DNA from: a virus
IMG/VR virus record: IMGVR_UViG_3300022074_000201
Location: 1-32,584 of that record
DNA: 32,584 bases
Reading direction: 5' to 3' (one strand)
Of the stretch, positions 23,309 through 29,921 are shown piece after piece. Numbering within the stretch: the stretch's first letter is position 1; every line of letters begins with the position of its first letter. The notes below the pieces were generated by a model. The model ran no database searches and was not told where the DNA came from. It was given only the letters and a program-made list of their open reading frames with translations. Position numbers and translations under genes: made by a program.

Positions 23309-23329
23309 GGGAAGGGATCAACCCTTCCC
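23309..23329. terminator. Perfect GGGAAGGG / CCCTTCCC hairpin
   Basis: Arms of 8 bp (23309-23316 and 23322-23329) with a 5-base loop ATCAA, very stable. On the minus strand it lies after the stop of the 93-aa gene and 15 bases before the HTH start. No U-tract follows, so it may be an RNA stability or attenuation element, or a bidirectional signal, rather than a classic terminator. Confidence 0.55.
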
Positions 23330-23338
23330 TGTTGTTGT

Positions 23339-23620
23339 TTAGATTGTGAATGTGTCAATGGCATAGTGATCTTGATCCCTGATGGTCACTTTTATATCCA
23401 TGTTGTCATAGTTCTTTTGGTAGTACTTGATTCTTGGTACAAATTTTCTGACCATTTCATCCAAAGTTCCTTGTTCCCATTTCCAATCTGCATAGTCATG
23501 CTTAATTGTAAGATTTGAACTAAGCATTGAATCTTTTCTCTGAATCAGTGTTTGACGATCAATTTTGAATTCAATGTTTCTGTGTTCTGCAAGTAGTTTT
23601 TTGATTTCTGAAGTTGTCAT
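23339..23620 (-). CDS. Unknown accessory protein (93 aa) with its own promoter
   Basis: A basic, helical protein, MTTSEIKKLLAEHRNIEFKI at its start, later KWEQGTLDEMVRKFVPRIKY and a final DHYAIDTFTI. No motif or membrane segment is seen and no family is recognised. It is the first gene of a cassette with promoter 23662-23690 and shares the 13-base leader GGATAACAAAATG with the gene at 22339. Genes of this kind next to terminase are often anti-defence or takeover proteins. The hairpin at 23309-23329 separates it from the HTH and zinc-ribbon pair. Confidence 0.7.
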   Translation of the reverse strand: MTTSEIKKLLAEHRNIEFKIDRQTLIQRKDSMLSSNLTIKHDYADWKWEQGTLDEMVRKFVPRIKYYQKNYDNMDIKVTIRDQDHYAIDTFTI

Positions 23621-23661
23621 TTTGTTATCCTGTGTGTGTTGTTGTTCTTTAATCTGTTATA

Positions 23662-23690
23662 AATATACACAGTTCCAACATACTTGTCAA
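23662..23690 (-). promoter_or_regulatory. Cassette promoter 1
   Basis: Minus-strand TTGACA (23690-23685), 17 bases, TATATT (23667-23662) followed by TATAAC. An A-tract precedes it and a leader with AACAACAACACACA plus GGATAACAAAATG follows, close to the start at 23620. Confidence 0.8.
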
Positions 23691-23720
23691 GTTTTTTTTA
23701 AAACTTTTTTATCTTTTTTT

Positions 23721-24908
23721 TTAAACAAGGTCAAATGTGGCTTCTTTTAGCTTCATTCGCATCATAATGGCATACCTTCCTGCATCAATAGCATGGTTGT
23801 GAAGATCAATTGGTTTGTTTGTTGGCAGTCCTTGTCTGTCTTTTGCCCATGTATAGGAACTAAATTCTGTGATCAGATCCTTGCTTCCCACATAAATCAT
23901 GTTCTTGTAATCTTGCAGAAGCTGAATCCCATACATGATTGAATCTTTTCCCTTCTGTGTTGCTTTTATGTGTACACCTTCCCTTCTGATTTCAGCAATT
24001 GATTTTGGTTCTGCACTGTCTGCAATAACTTCATCTTTGATTCCAAGATCCTTGATGATTCTTGCAATGGATTGATTGGTCAGTTTCCTTCTGTAAATGT
24101 GTTGTTTCCAATACAGGTTGCCATGTGCGTATCTGATTTCAACCAATGCAGTTGGATCATTAGTGAATCCGAAGTCAAGACCATAGACCTTCCATTTGTA
24201 GTCTTCAGGGAATTCAGTTGCAACTTCAAAGTTTGGAAACACCAATCCTTCCAATCTTGCCACCTTCCCAAGACCATACACATCCCATCTGTATTGGTTA
24301 GCAGTTCCTTTCTTGATGTTTTCAGGTGTTGGTTCATATGACAGTATTTTTTCCCTGATGGAATCCTGAATGAATGTGTTGTTCCTGAAGGTTGACACAA
24401 ACCAATCAACATCATCCCTGCCTTGCAGTTTATCATGACACCAAAAAGATGCAGATGGATTGAAGTCAAGGATCACTTTGTGTGATGTTCGAAGTGATAT
24501 CTGTTCAAAGATTTCTTCACTGATCCCATTGGCTTCATTAAAGAATGAATGTGTTCTTTTCCCTGATCTTGCATCTACACTGTCAGCATATGAATTGAAT
24601 TCTATCCTTGACCCACTTTTGAATGTGAATACCCTGTTGGATTTGTTGTGATCAGTCATTTCCTGTTGGAAGTATGGATCAGAATTGATGATGTTCTGTG
24701 CATCCCTATATGCACCAACCCTAAGATTGGGAATATCCTGACCAACTACTGTGACCACAAGATCTTGATTGTAGCAACATTCTAGTATCAAGTACTGAAG
24801 AATAGCATATGTCTTCCCTGATGATGTTCCACCTTGATGGACAATGATTGGCTTTTCTGATTCAGCAGTCCAAAAGTACAGTTCAGTTGTTTGAAGTGTG
24901 TGATCCAT
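23721..24908 (-). CDS. terL: Terminase large subunit
   Basis: A 395-residue two-domain packaging motor. Walker A is GGTSSGKT at 26-33 and the Walker B-like strand is HSFFNEAN near 120-127, followed by a DFNPSASFWCHD coupling region. The nuclease domain has the three acidic sites: Asp245 in YGLDFGF, Asp297 in VIADSAEP and Asp375 in HAIDAGRYA, the RNase H-like pattern. It translocates DNA into the portal and cuts it. Length and motifs match small PBSX/phage-type TerL. The gene overlaps the small subunit by 1 base (TAATG). The packaging mechanism (cos or pac) cannot be read. Confidence 0.95.
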   Translation of the reverse strand: MDHTLQTTELYFWTAESEKPIIVHQGGTSSGKTYAILQYLILECCYNQDLVVTVVGQDIPNLRVGAYRDAQNIINSDPYFQQEMTDHNKSNRVFTFKSGSRIEFNSYADSVDARSGKRTHSFFNEANGISEEIFEQISLRTSHKVILDFNPSASFWCHDKLQGRDDVDWFVSTFRNNTFIQDSIREKILSYEPTPENIKKGTANQYRWDVYGLGKVARLEGLVFPNFEVATEFPEDYKWKVYGLDFGFTNDPTALVEIRYAHGNLYWKQHIYRRKLTNQSIARIIKDLGIKDEVIADSAEPKSIAEIRREGVHIKATQKGKDSIMYGIQLLQDYKNMIYVGSKDLITEFSSYTWAKDRQGLPTNKPIDLHNHAIDAGRYAIMMRMKLKEATFDLV

Positions 24909-25267
24909 TACTTCTTCAGTTCAACTGTCACCTTGTTTATTTTTTCACCATCAGTTGTGTGATCCCTGAATTGCATTGACAATGCTTTCCTTTCATCTTC
25001 AGTGCATATCAACTTGTACAATGCCAACCATCCTGTTGGTGTGTTTGATTCATGCATCTTCTTCCGAAGAACCACTTTTGTGACTGCCCTGTTTTTCTCA
25101 AGTGCTTCTTTTATATCTTTCGATTCTTTCGAATCTGTTGGGAAATGAACATAAAATGTTTCTGTGCTGATCCCCAATAATGATATCACATCAGTGACAA
25201 AGAACAGGGAATGTGACTTGATCAGGTCAAGTGCTTTTTTGTATAAATCTTCAGTTTTGTATGCCAT
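24908..25267 (-). CDS. terS: Terminase small subunit
   Basis: About 119 residues from MAYKTEDLYKKALDLIKSHS; an ATG four codons upstream (25279) is equally possible. ALDLIKSHSLFFVTDVISLLG followed by ISTETFYVHFP forms an N-terminal helix-turn-helix of the kind that binds the packaging site. The rest, ALEKNRAVTKVVLRKKMHES..., is an alpha-helical oligomerisation region. The gene overlaps the ParB-like gene (17-29 bases) and ends at the first base of terL. Size and position support TerS; the sequence itself is only weakly conserved in general. Confidence 0.85.
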   Translation of the reverse strand: MAYKTEDLYKKALDLIKSHSLFFVTDVISLLGISTETFYVHFPTDSKESKDIKEALEKNRAVTKVVLRKKMHESNTPTGWLALYKLICTEDERKALSMQFRDHTTDGEKINKVTVELKK

Positions 25268-25787
25268 ATGTCTTTCCATTCAATTTGATTTGTACTTCAC
25301 CCAAATTAAGAAATTCATGAACCTTTAGTTTGCAATCACTGCAAAGGTAATGATCCAACTCAATCAGGAATGGGCGTTCCTGATTTTCATCATTTGGTTT
25401 TGATTTCTTAACATTACCAAATAGATCATCATCTGTGAAACCCCATTCAATCAATTCATCTATTTCAAAAAGATTGGCAAGATCATCAAAGTTCCATTCA
25501 CCACTGTTCTTGTTCAGCCTGACATTCAGTTCCCTTTCCTGATCTTCATTCAGACTTACTTCAACACAAGGGAATTCAGACATCCCCATTTCCATTGCAA
25601 CCCTGATCCTTTGGTGTCCACCCACAATAATGTTTTCCCTTCCCTTGTAAGTGTTGACAATTGCAGGATCAACAACACCAAATCTTTTGATGCTCTTTTC
25701 AAGATCTGACTTTTGTTTCTTGGTCAGTATTCTTGGATTGTATTCAGCAGGTTTCAGATCGTAGATCCTTTTCATTACTATCTTCAT
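25251..25787 (-). CDS. ParB/Srx-like domain protein (178 aa)
   Basis: The N-terminal ~100 residues fit the ParB N-terminal fold: IYDLKPAEYNPRILTKKQKS, SIKRFGVVDPAIVN and IIVGGHQRIRVAMEMG (GGHQR at 56-60, the ParB box II equivalent) and VNLN-like ELNVRLNKNSGEW. In phages this fold occurs next to terminase or DNA methylase genes and is involved in DNA binding, NTP binding or cleavage. The C-terminal part is specific, with CSDCKLKVHEF as a possible zinc site. No methylase is present here. It starts with a 4-base ATGA overlap with the preceding gene. Confidence 0.8.
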   Translation of the reverse strand: MKIVMKRIYDLKPAEYNPRILTKKQKSDLEKSIKRFGVVDPAIVNTYKGRENIIVGGHQRIRVAMEMGMSEFPCVEVSLNEDQERELNVRLNKNSGEWNFDDLANLFEIDELIEWGFTDDDLFGNVKKSKPNDENQERPFLIELDHYLCSDCKLKVHEFLNLGEVQIKLNGKTYGIQN

Positions 25788-26326
25788 GCTTCTTCATACC
25801 TTTTGTGAAATTCTGTTTTTAATCTTCCAAAAAAGGAATCACCACCTTTCATTCTCCAAATACCATCAATCATGTTGTTCCTAGTAAGCATCACAACAGT
25901 CTGATACAGATCATGAATGGTCTTGTCATCCCATGCTTCAAGTTTTGTTGACTTTGTTTCTTTGTTAAAGTCTTTTTTTATCAAGTACTTATCAGCATTT
26001 ATCTTGAACCATTCATTGAAACAGTATGCAATTGCACTGATGTTGTTCCCATGTCTTTTGGCTTTGTTGTAGATCACATCCATCATGAATTGTGGATATA
26101 TATCTGTGAATGGAATGTCATCAGGTATCATGTTGTTTTCTACCATTAAAACTTCATGCAATCTTACAAGATACTTTTGAATCTTGTCTTTCTCATATGG
26201 AAGTTCATTCTTTGCACCTATGTCATGCATGAATCCAAACAATGTGTTCATCATATCTTTGTCATAGTCAAATCGCACACCTTCTTCCCTGTATGCCATC
26301 ACTTCATTTTTTGTTGTTGCTATCAT
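25784..26326 (-). CDS. Unknown protein of the replication operon (180 aa)
   Basis: I choose ATG 26326, one base after the stop of the previous gene; an in-frame ATG 22 codons upstream would overlap that gene by about 65 bases. The protein is acidic and helical: MIATTKNEVMAYREEGVRFD, FMHDIGAKNELPYEKDKIQK, IPDDIPFTDIYPQFMMDVIY, and ends RLKTEFHKRYEEA. I do not recognise a family or catalytic motif. Between a Lin1244-type replication protein and a ParB-like protein it may be a helicase loader or replication helper, but that is inferred only from position. Confidence 0.65.
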   Translation of the reverse strand: MIATTKNEVMAYREEGVRFDYDKDMMNTLFGFMHDIGAKNELPYEKDKIQKYLVRLHEVLMVENNMIPDDIPFTDIYPQFMMDVIYNKAKRHGNNISAIAYCFNEWFKINADKYLIKKDFNKETKSTKLEAWDDKTIHDLYQTVVMLTRNNMIDGIWRMKGGDSFFGRLKTEFHKRYEEA

Positions 26327-26327
26327 A

Positions 26328-26996
26328 TTAAAATGGGTTTCCTGTGAATGTTGTTGTTTTGTCAAATTGGTTATTGATCCAACCATTTGCAAGTCTTTTC
26401 CAATTCTTTAAGTCTTCACCTTTTTCATCTTTCCAATCTGTCTTGTCATAGTATCGCATGAACTTCTTTGAAAGATCTTTGACTTCTTCATGTTTAATTT
26501 TATTTGAAAGAAAGAAATGTTCTTCAACCATTGTGACTGTTGGCTTGTACATATTTACTTTACTTTTCTTTACTTTACTTTTCTTTACTTTACTTGGATT
26601 CTGATCTGCATTGCTTTTGGTATGCATTTGCATTCCATTTGCATTCCCATCTTTATTCCATCGCTTTAGACTTGCATTCCTTGCCCTTTCTTTCTTCTCC
26701 AAGTATGGTGTCATATATTCATTCAGTCTTGGTGAATAGAAGTGATCATCTTCAATTGTGAACAAATCAAAACTGTCAACAATAGACTTGACCCTGTCTT
26801 CACTTGTCTTGAATTCATCAGCTAGAAGATCAATGTCTTCCATTGGATATCTGAATTCATCTTGTTCCCTAAGTACTTCCAATATCATGAAGTACACTGC
26901 ATAAGATTCCAAACCCTGAAGTTTGACCATTCTTCTGATCTTCCTGTCATTCCTAGCATTGGAAAAGTGTGGGAAGTAGTAAGCATCCTTTTTCAT
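26328..26996 (-). CDS. Replication protein with Lin1244/Lin1753-like N-terminal domain
   Basis: A 222-residue protein. The first ~95 residues (KKDAYYFPHFSNARNDRKIR, LEVLREQDEFRYPMEDIDLL, EYMTPYLEKKERARNASLKR) match the Lin1244/Lin1753 (DUF4373) winged-helix domain common in phage and plasmid initiator-type proteins. After ~130 comes an unusual Lys/Ser/Val tandem repeat (about residues 135-147), then a C-terminal region ending WKRLANGWINNQFD, typical of the family's tail (NW..LA..Wi...). It likely binds the phage origin or loads the host helicase. It is the first gene of the leftward early operon, 38 bases after its promoter. Confidence 0.8.
   Translation of the reverse strand: MKKDAYYFPHFSNARNDRKIRRMVKLQGLESYAVYFMILEVLREQDEFRYPMEDIDLLADEFKTSEDRVKSIVDSFDLFTIEDDHFYSPRLNEYMTPYLEKKERARNASLKRWNKDGNANGMQMHTKSNADQNPSKVKKSKVKKSKVNMYKPTVTMVEEHFFLSNKIKHEEVKDLSKKFMRYYDKTDWKDEKGEDLKNWKRLANGWINNQFDKTTTFTGNPF
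26554..26595. repeat. 15-bp tandem repeat, 2.8 copies, inside the replication gene
   Basis: The plus-strand unit TTTACTTTACTTTTC is repeated at 26554 and 26569 with a partial third at 26584. Fifteen bases are five codons (K-S-K-V-K type), so gain or loss of a unit keeps the reading frame. It encodes a basic linker between the DNA-binding and C-terminal domains. Confidence 0.85.
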
Positions 26997-27033
26997 ATAT
27001 GTTGTTTGTATGTTTGTGATTGTGTGGTTGTGT

Positions 27034-27062
27034 AATATATTTAAAAAATAATTTTAAAACAA
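27034..27062 (-). promoter_or_regulatory. Leftward early promoter (replication and packaging operon)
   Basis: Minus-strand TTGTTT (27062-27057), 17 bases and TATATT (27039-27034). The -35 abuts an inverted repeat at 27062-27094. A short leader of about 35 bases follows to the start at 26996. Confidence 0.6.
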
Positions 27063-27094
27063 AGCCTGCCACAGAAAAAATCCATGACAGGCTT
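27062..27094. repeat. Inverted repeat between the divergent promoters
   Basis: AAGCCTGCCA (27062-27071) and TGACAGGCTT (27085-27094) pair over 10 bp with a single G-T wobble around a 13-base spacer rich in A. It abuts the -35 of the leftward promoter and lies 50 bases upstream of the rightward one. It may be an operator of the small HTH proteins, a terminator for leftward read-through (TTTGTTTTAAAA follows), or part of the origin. Confidence 0.6.
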
Positions 27095-27143
27095 CCACAA
27101 ACACAACAACAGGTGAAGGTATGAAAAGATTGTGAAAAAAAAT

Positions 27144-27175
27144 TTTGATATTTATTTTCAAAGATTGTATATTTG
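27144..27175 (+). promoter_or_regulatory. Rightward early promoter (recombination operon)
   Basis: TTTG (27144-27147) and TATATTTG (27168-27175), 20 bases apart, fit the Bacteroidota -33/-7 consensus exactly. Read as sigma-70 elements they are TTGATA-N17-TATATT. The leader contains ACAAACAACAACAAACAC and no Shine-Dalgarno, and ends at ATG 27207. Confidence 0.85.
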
Positions 27176-27206
27176 TATTCACAAACAACAACAAACACAT
27201 ACAAAA

Positions 27207-27359
27207 ATGAAAACTATCACATTCTACATTGCAATAATCACATTCATGATTGCAATGTGTATTGAAGCACAAGACTTCACACAAATCTTTGTTCAGGCAA
27301 GCATTCTATTTGTTTCAGCCATTATGATCAAAAAAACATATGGTGAAGTGTATGAATAA
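27207..27359 (+). CDS. Small two-segment membrane protein (50 aa)
   Basis: Starts at the ATG right after the A/C-rich leader: MKTITFYIAIITFMIAMCIE then QIFVQASILFVSAIMI, two hydrophobic segments with a short polar turn between them (AQDFT). The charged C-terminus KKTYGEVYE suggests an inside-facing tail. It is the first gene of the rightward early operon and overlaps the next gene by 8 bases. Small early membrane proteins may disturb host membranes or exclude other phages, but no motif decides this. Upstream in-frame codons would lengthen it without a better start. Confidence 0.65.
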   Translation: MKTITFYIAIITFMIAMCIEAQDFTQIFVQASILFVSAIMIKKTYGEVYE

Positions 27360-27765
27360 TTCAATTAAAAAAATCACCACTGACATTGCAGAAAAAGTCA
27401 GGAATGGTGAAATGAAACCATCAAACGCATATGTCGGTCTTAGGAAGCTAAGGGATCAGATTGATCATGTGATCAAGTCCATTGAAGATGAAGTCATGGA
27501 TGAACTTATGTTGTACAGTAGGCATGATGACTTGATTGTTGATGACAGAAGGATTGTTCATGTTGCAGGAAGAACAACATATGATTTCAAGGATTCCCAT
27601 ACATGGAATGACATCAATGAACAAAAGAAAAGAATTGAAAGAATGATCAAGACTGCAACCAAAGATGGTGTTCAGATCATAGATGATGAAACAGGTGAAA
27701 TGTATGAACCTGTCCCTGTAAAGAATTCAAAATCATATCTAAAAATTGAAAGGATAAAAAGATGA
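27352..27765 (+). CDS. Unknown early protein (137 aa)
   Basis: I start at ATG 27352 (MNNSIKKITTDIAEKVRNGE), four codons after a possible upstream ATG at 27340, because it overlaps the previous stop by just 8 bases. The first half is a helical, charged region (AYVGLRKLRDQIDHVIKSIE) and the second half has VDDRRIVHVAGRTTYDFKDS and ends SKSYLKIERIKR. This is the layout of small recombination-helper proteins that precede ERF or RecT genes in Bacteroidota phages. No catalytic motif is found. It overlaps the annealing protein gene by 4 bases. Confidence 0.7.
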   Translation: MNNSIKKITTDIAEKVRNGEMKPSNAYVGLRKLRDQIDHVIKSIEDEVMDELMLYSRHDDLIVDDRRIVHVAGRTTYDFKDSHTWNDINEQKKRIERMIKTATKDGVQIIDDETGEMYEPVPVKNSKSYLKIERIKR

Positions 27766-28271
27766 CTATACACACCAAACTACTGAAGGCAATTTCCAAA
27801 ATGGAAAAGATCAAGAAGGATTCCAACAATCCATTCTATAAATCAAAGTATTATGATATCAATAGTCTTCTTGAAACAGTCAAACCAATACTTCATGAAG
27901 AAGGTCTTGTTCTTCTTCAACCAATAGAAAACAACTGTGTTGTGTCAAGGATCTATGATGTGGACACAGGTGACTTTGTTGATTCATCCATGAAGATACC
28001 TGACATAGATGATCCACAAAAAATTGGATCGTGTGTGTCTTATTTCAGAAGGTACACACTGTCAAGTCTTCTGTCTGTTGAAGCTGAAGATGATGATGCC
28101 AATGCTACTGTCAAGAAAGAAGAAGATGACAAAGATTGGTTGAATAAAGGAACAACCATGTGGACAAGTGCAGAAAAATTTGTTGCAGATGGTGGTGATC
28201 CTGAAAAGATTTTCAAAAAGTATAAAGTATCAAAACCAAATCGTGAACACTTAAAATCACTACAAAAATGA
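27762..28271 (+). CDS. ERF-family single-strand annealing protein
   Basis: A 169-residue ERF-type recombinase. NPFYKSKYYDINSLLETVKP (residues 23-42) and LHEEGLVLLQP, then GSCVSYFRRYTLSSLLSVEA followed by EDDDAN, fit the ERF core with its K-SKY-x-x-x-x, G-L-x-x-x-Q, Y-x-R-RY-x-L and D-D-D-A motifs. Such proteins anneal complementary single strands and promote phage recombination. The C-terminal part (WTSAEKFVADGGDPEKIFKK onward) resembles the short tail domains of these proteins. It overlaps genes on both sides by 4 bases. It works with the nearby SSB, NinG and nuclease. Confidence 0.88.
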   Translation: MTIHTKLLKAISKMEKIKKDSNNPFYKSKYYDINSLLETVKPILHEEGLVLLQPIENNCVVSRIYDVDTGDFVDSSMKIPDIDDPQKIGSCVSYFRRYTLSSLLSVEAEDDDANATVKKEEDDKDWLNKGTTMWTSAEKFVADGGDPEKIFKKYKVSKPNREHLKSLQK

Positions 28272-28465
28272 CACACAAAGAACAAGCAAAGAAAGAAGTT
28301 GAAGAATTAAGGGATTGGATTCAAGACAAGGATGTCAATCAGTTATCCTTTAAAACACAACAGAATATGCCAAGACTAAGATCCTTCAAGAACAATGAAG
28401 TGTCTGATCCTGCATATTCATTCATCAGAAGCCTTCAGCTTCATAGAAAACAAAAAGATGATTGA
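28268..28465 (+). CDS. Small helix-turn-helix protein B (65 aa), relative of protein A
   Basis: MTHKEQAKKEVEELRDWIQD at the start and FIRSLQLHRKQKDD at the end. It aligns without gaps to the 62-aa protein at 23105-23293 over 53 residues, including W-I-Q, L-S-x-K-T and IRxLQL (16 identities by hand). Unlike A, its turn region (TQQNMPRLRSFKN) has lost the Gly/Ser and looks divergent, so DNA-binding could be weaker or altered. It overlaps the ERF gene by 4 bases and the next gene by 8. It may be a regulator or a partner that pairs with A. Confidence 0.6.
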   Translation: MTHKEQAKKEVEELRDWIQDKDVNQLSFKTQQNMPRLRSFKNNEVSDPAYSFIRSLQLHRKQKDD

Positions 28466-28586
28466 TCTTTTAAAACTAATTCTTGAAGGTGTTGATCTTA
28501 TTGCTTCCATACTTGGCTTTATTGCCCTGTATGCAATAGCAATTGCAGTTCTTGATTGGCGAAAACTTAACAAGATAAAAAAATGA
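28458..28586 (+). CDS. Single-segment membrane protein (42 aa)
   Basis: A short ORF overlapping the HTH gene's stop by 8 bases and the next gene's start by 4: MIDLLKLILEGVDLIASILG then FIALYAIAIAVLDWRKLNKI. One long hydrophobic segment with a basic C-terminus (WRKLNKIKK), so probably inserted with the C-terminus inside. Translational coupling with both neighbours argues that it is real. Function unknown; an early antiholin-like or exclusion role is only a possibility. Confidence 0.65.
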   Translation: MIDLLKLILEGVDLIASILGFIALYAIAIAVLDWRKLNKIKK

Positions 28587-29104
28587 CTGAATACCAACAA
28601 TCACAACAATATCAACAACAACTGACTGTTGGAAAGATTGCAGAAAAGTTTTTTGCAGGAATGCTTGAAGATAGGTTTGGCATGAAATGTGTCTTTCCTG
28701 AAACTGATGGTGTGTACCCATATGATTTCACTGCTATTGGAAGAAAAGAATCAAAGACCATTGAAGTCAAGTTTGACAACACTGCCATCAAACATTCAAA
28801 AAAAAGATCTGATGGTGCAGTGAACCTGTTCATTGAATTCTTCAACCCTGTTGGGATGTATGCATCAAAACTTCCAATTTCAGAAGCAGATCTTCTTGCT
28901 TACATCCTGAATGAATCATCAACTTGCTTTCTTATTGATCAGAAAAAGTTGAAGCAGTTTATCATCAACAAATACAAAAACAAACAAAAAGTGTACATTG
29001 GAACAAACAACACAGAAACATTTGGTCTTGGATTTCTCATCAATGTAGATGAATTGAAAGAAGAAGAACTGATCACAGAAGATTGGACAATCAAATGGGA
29101 TTGA
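28583..29104 (+). CDS. PD-(D/E)XK-like nuclease, possible Holliday junction resolvase
   Basis: A 173-residue protein whose N-terminal half has the pattern GKIAEKFFAGMLEDRFGM (Glu21), YPYDFTAIGRK (Asp48) and KTIEVKFDN (Glu61, Lys63), i.e. an E...D...E-x-K core of the PD-(D/E)XK fold. Phage resolvases and RecB-like nucleases look like this. It is encoded between the ERF and NinG, and resolves or trims recombination intermediates if the assignment holds. The Gln/Ser-rich start (EYQQSQQYQQQ) is unusual. It overlaps NinG by 10 bases. Confidence 0.65.
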   Translation: MTEYQQSQQYQQQLTVGKIAEKFFAGMLEDRFGMKCVFPETDGVYPYDFTAIGRKESKTIEVKFDNTAIKHSKKRSDGAVNLFIEFFNPVGMYASKLPISEADLLAYILNESSTCFLIDQKKLKQFIINKYKNKQKVYIGTNNTETFGLGFLINVDELKEEELITEDWTIKWD

Positions 29105-29520
29105 AAAGAAGCAAGAACCTGACAAGTGCAAAGAAGACTTGTGATCTGTGGTTTTCCAAGTACATACGAATTAGGGATGCAGACCCTTTTGGTGGCAGAT
29201 GCAAATGCATCACTTGTGACACTGTAAAAGATTGGAAGGAAATGGATGCAGGTCACTTCATGTCAAGAAGATTCATGTCCACAAGATATGATGAAATGAA
29301 CTGTCATGCACAGTGTCAAAAATGCAATCAGTATGGTGCAGGTGAACAATACAAGCATGGCAAAATGATTGATGCATTACATGGTGAAGGTCATGCAGAC
29401 TACCTTGAAAAAGAATCAAAGAAACTTAAAAAGTACAACAAACAACAATTGATGGATCTTGCAAATGAATTCAAAACACTTGCAGAACTTCAAGCAAAAT
29501 TTAAAGGAATAATAATATGA
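29095..29520 (+). CDS. ninG: NinG-like recombination protein
   Basis: I start at ATG 29095 (MGLKRSKNLTSAKKTCDLWF), overlapping the preceding stop by 10 bases; an upstream ATG at 29083 is possible. Zinc-finger-like pattern: GGRCKCITCDTVK (Cys36, 38, 41), MDAGHFMSRR (His54), then MNCHAQCQKCNQYGAGEQYK (Cys70, His71, Cys74, Cys77, Asn78), the NinG/Rap-type HNH-like signature. In lambda this protein (Rap/NinG) cuts recombination intermediates. Operon position fits. The final segment is helical. The stop overlaps ssb by 4 bases. Confidence 0.85.
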   Translation: MGLKRSKNLTSAKKTCDLWFSKYIRIRDADPFGGRCKCITCDTVKDWKEMDAGHFMSRRFMSTRYDEMNCHAQCQKCNQYGAGEQYKHGKMIDALHGEGHADYLEKESKKLKKYNKQQLMDLANEFKTLAELQAKFKGIII

Positions 29521-29921
29521 ATAAAGCAATTTTAATTGGAAGACTTGGTGCAGACCCTGAAACAAGATTTTCACAATCCAATGTTCAGGTGTGCAACTTT
29601 AGCATTGCCACATCAAGAAAGATCAAAGGTGAAGATCAAACCGAATGGCACAGAATAGTGTGTTTCAACAAGACTGCTGAAATAGCACAAAAATATTTGG
29701 TCAAAGGATCACAGGTCTGTATTGAAGGAATGATTCAGACAAGTGAATATGAAAAGAATGGTGAAAAACGATATTCAACAAATATCGTCTGTAATAACTT
29801 GCAAATGTTAGGTGGAACAAGTAGTCAAGAAAATGATTCAAAGCCTTCAGAAGCAAAATTTGACCCATCAAATGTCAATAAAACTGATCTTTCCACCATT
29901 AGTGATGATCTTCCCTTCTAA
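29517..29921 (+). CDS. ssb: Single-stranded DNA-binding protein
   Basis: Full-length 134-residue OB-fold SSB: MNKAILIGRLGADPETRFSQ, VCNFSIATS, then EWHRIVCFNKTAEIAQKYLV, KGSQVCIEGMIQTSEYEKNG and a flexible acidic tail ending DDLPF, the host-like tip that binds replication partners. It protects single-stranded DNA in replication and recombination. It ends the rightward operon and its stop codon overlaps by 4 bases with that of the metallophosphoesterase on the other strand; no clear terminator is seen between them. Confidence 0.95.
   Translation: MNKAILIGRLGADPETRFSQSNVQVCNFSIATSRKIKGEDQTEWHRIVCFNKTAEIAQKYLVKGSQVCIEGMIQTSEYEKNGEKRYSTNIVCNNLQMLGGTSSQENDSKPSEAKFDPSNVNKTDLSTISDDLPF

Noticed and set aside
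27054-27284. Cys-rich minus-strand ORFs in the divergent promoter region
   Set aside because: They cross both early promoters and the start of a plus-strand gene; the Cys and Phe richness comes from A/C-rich leader sequence read in reverse.
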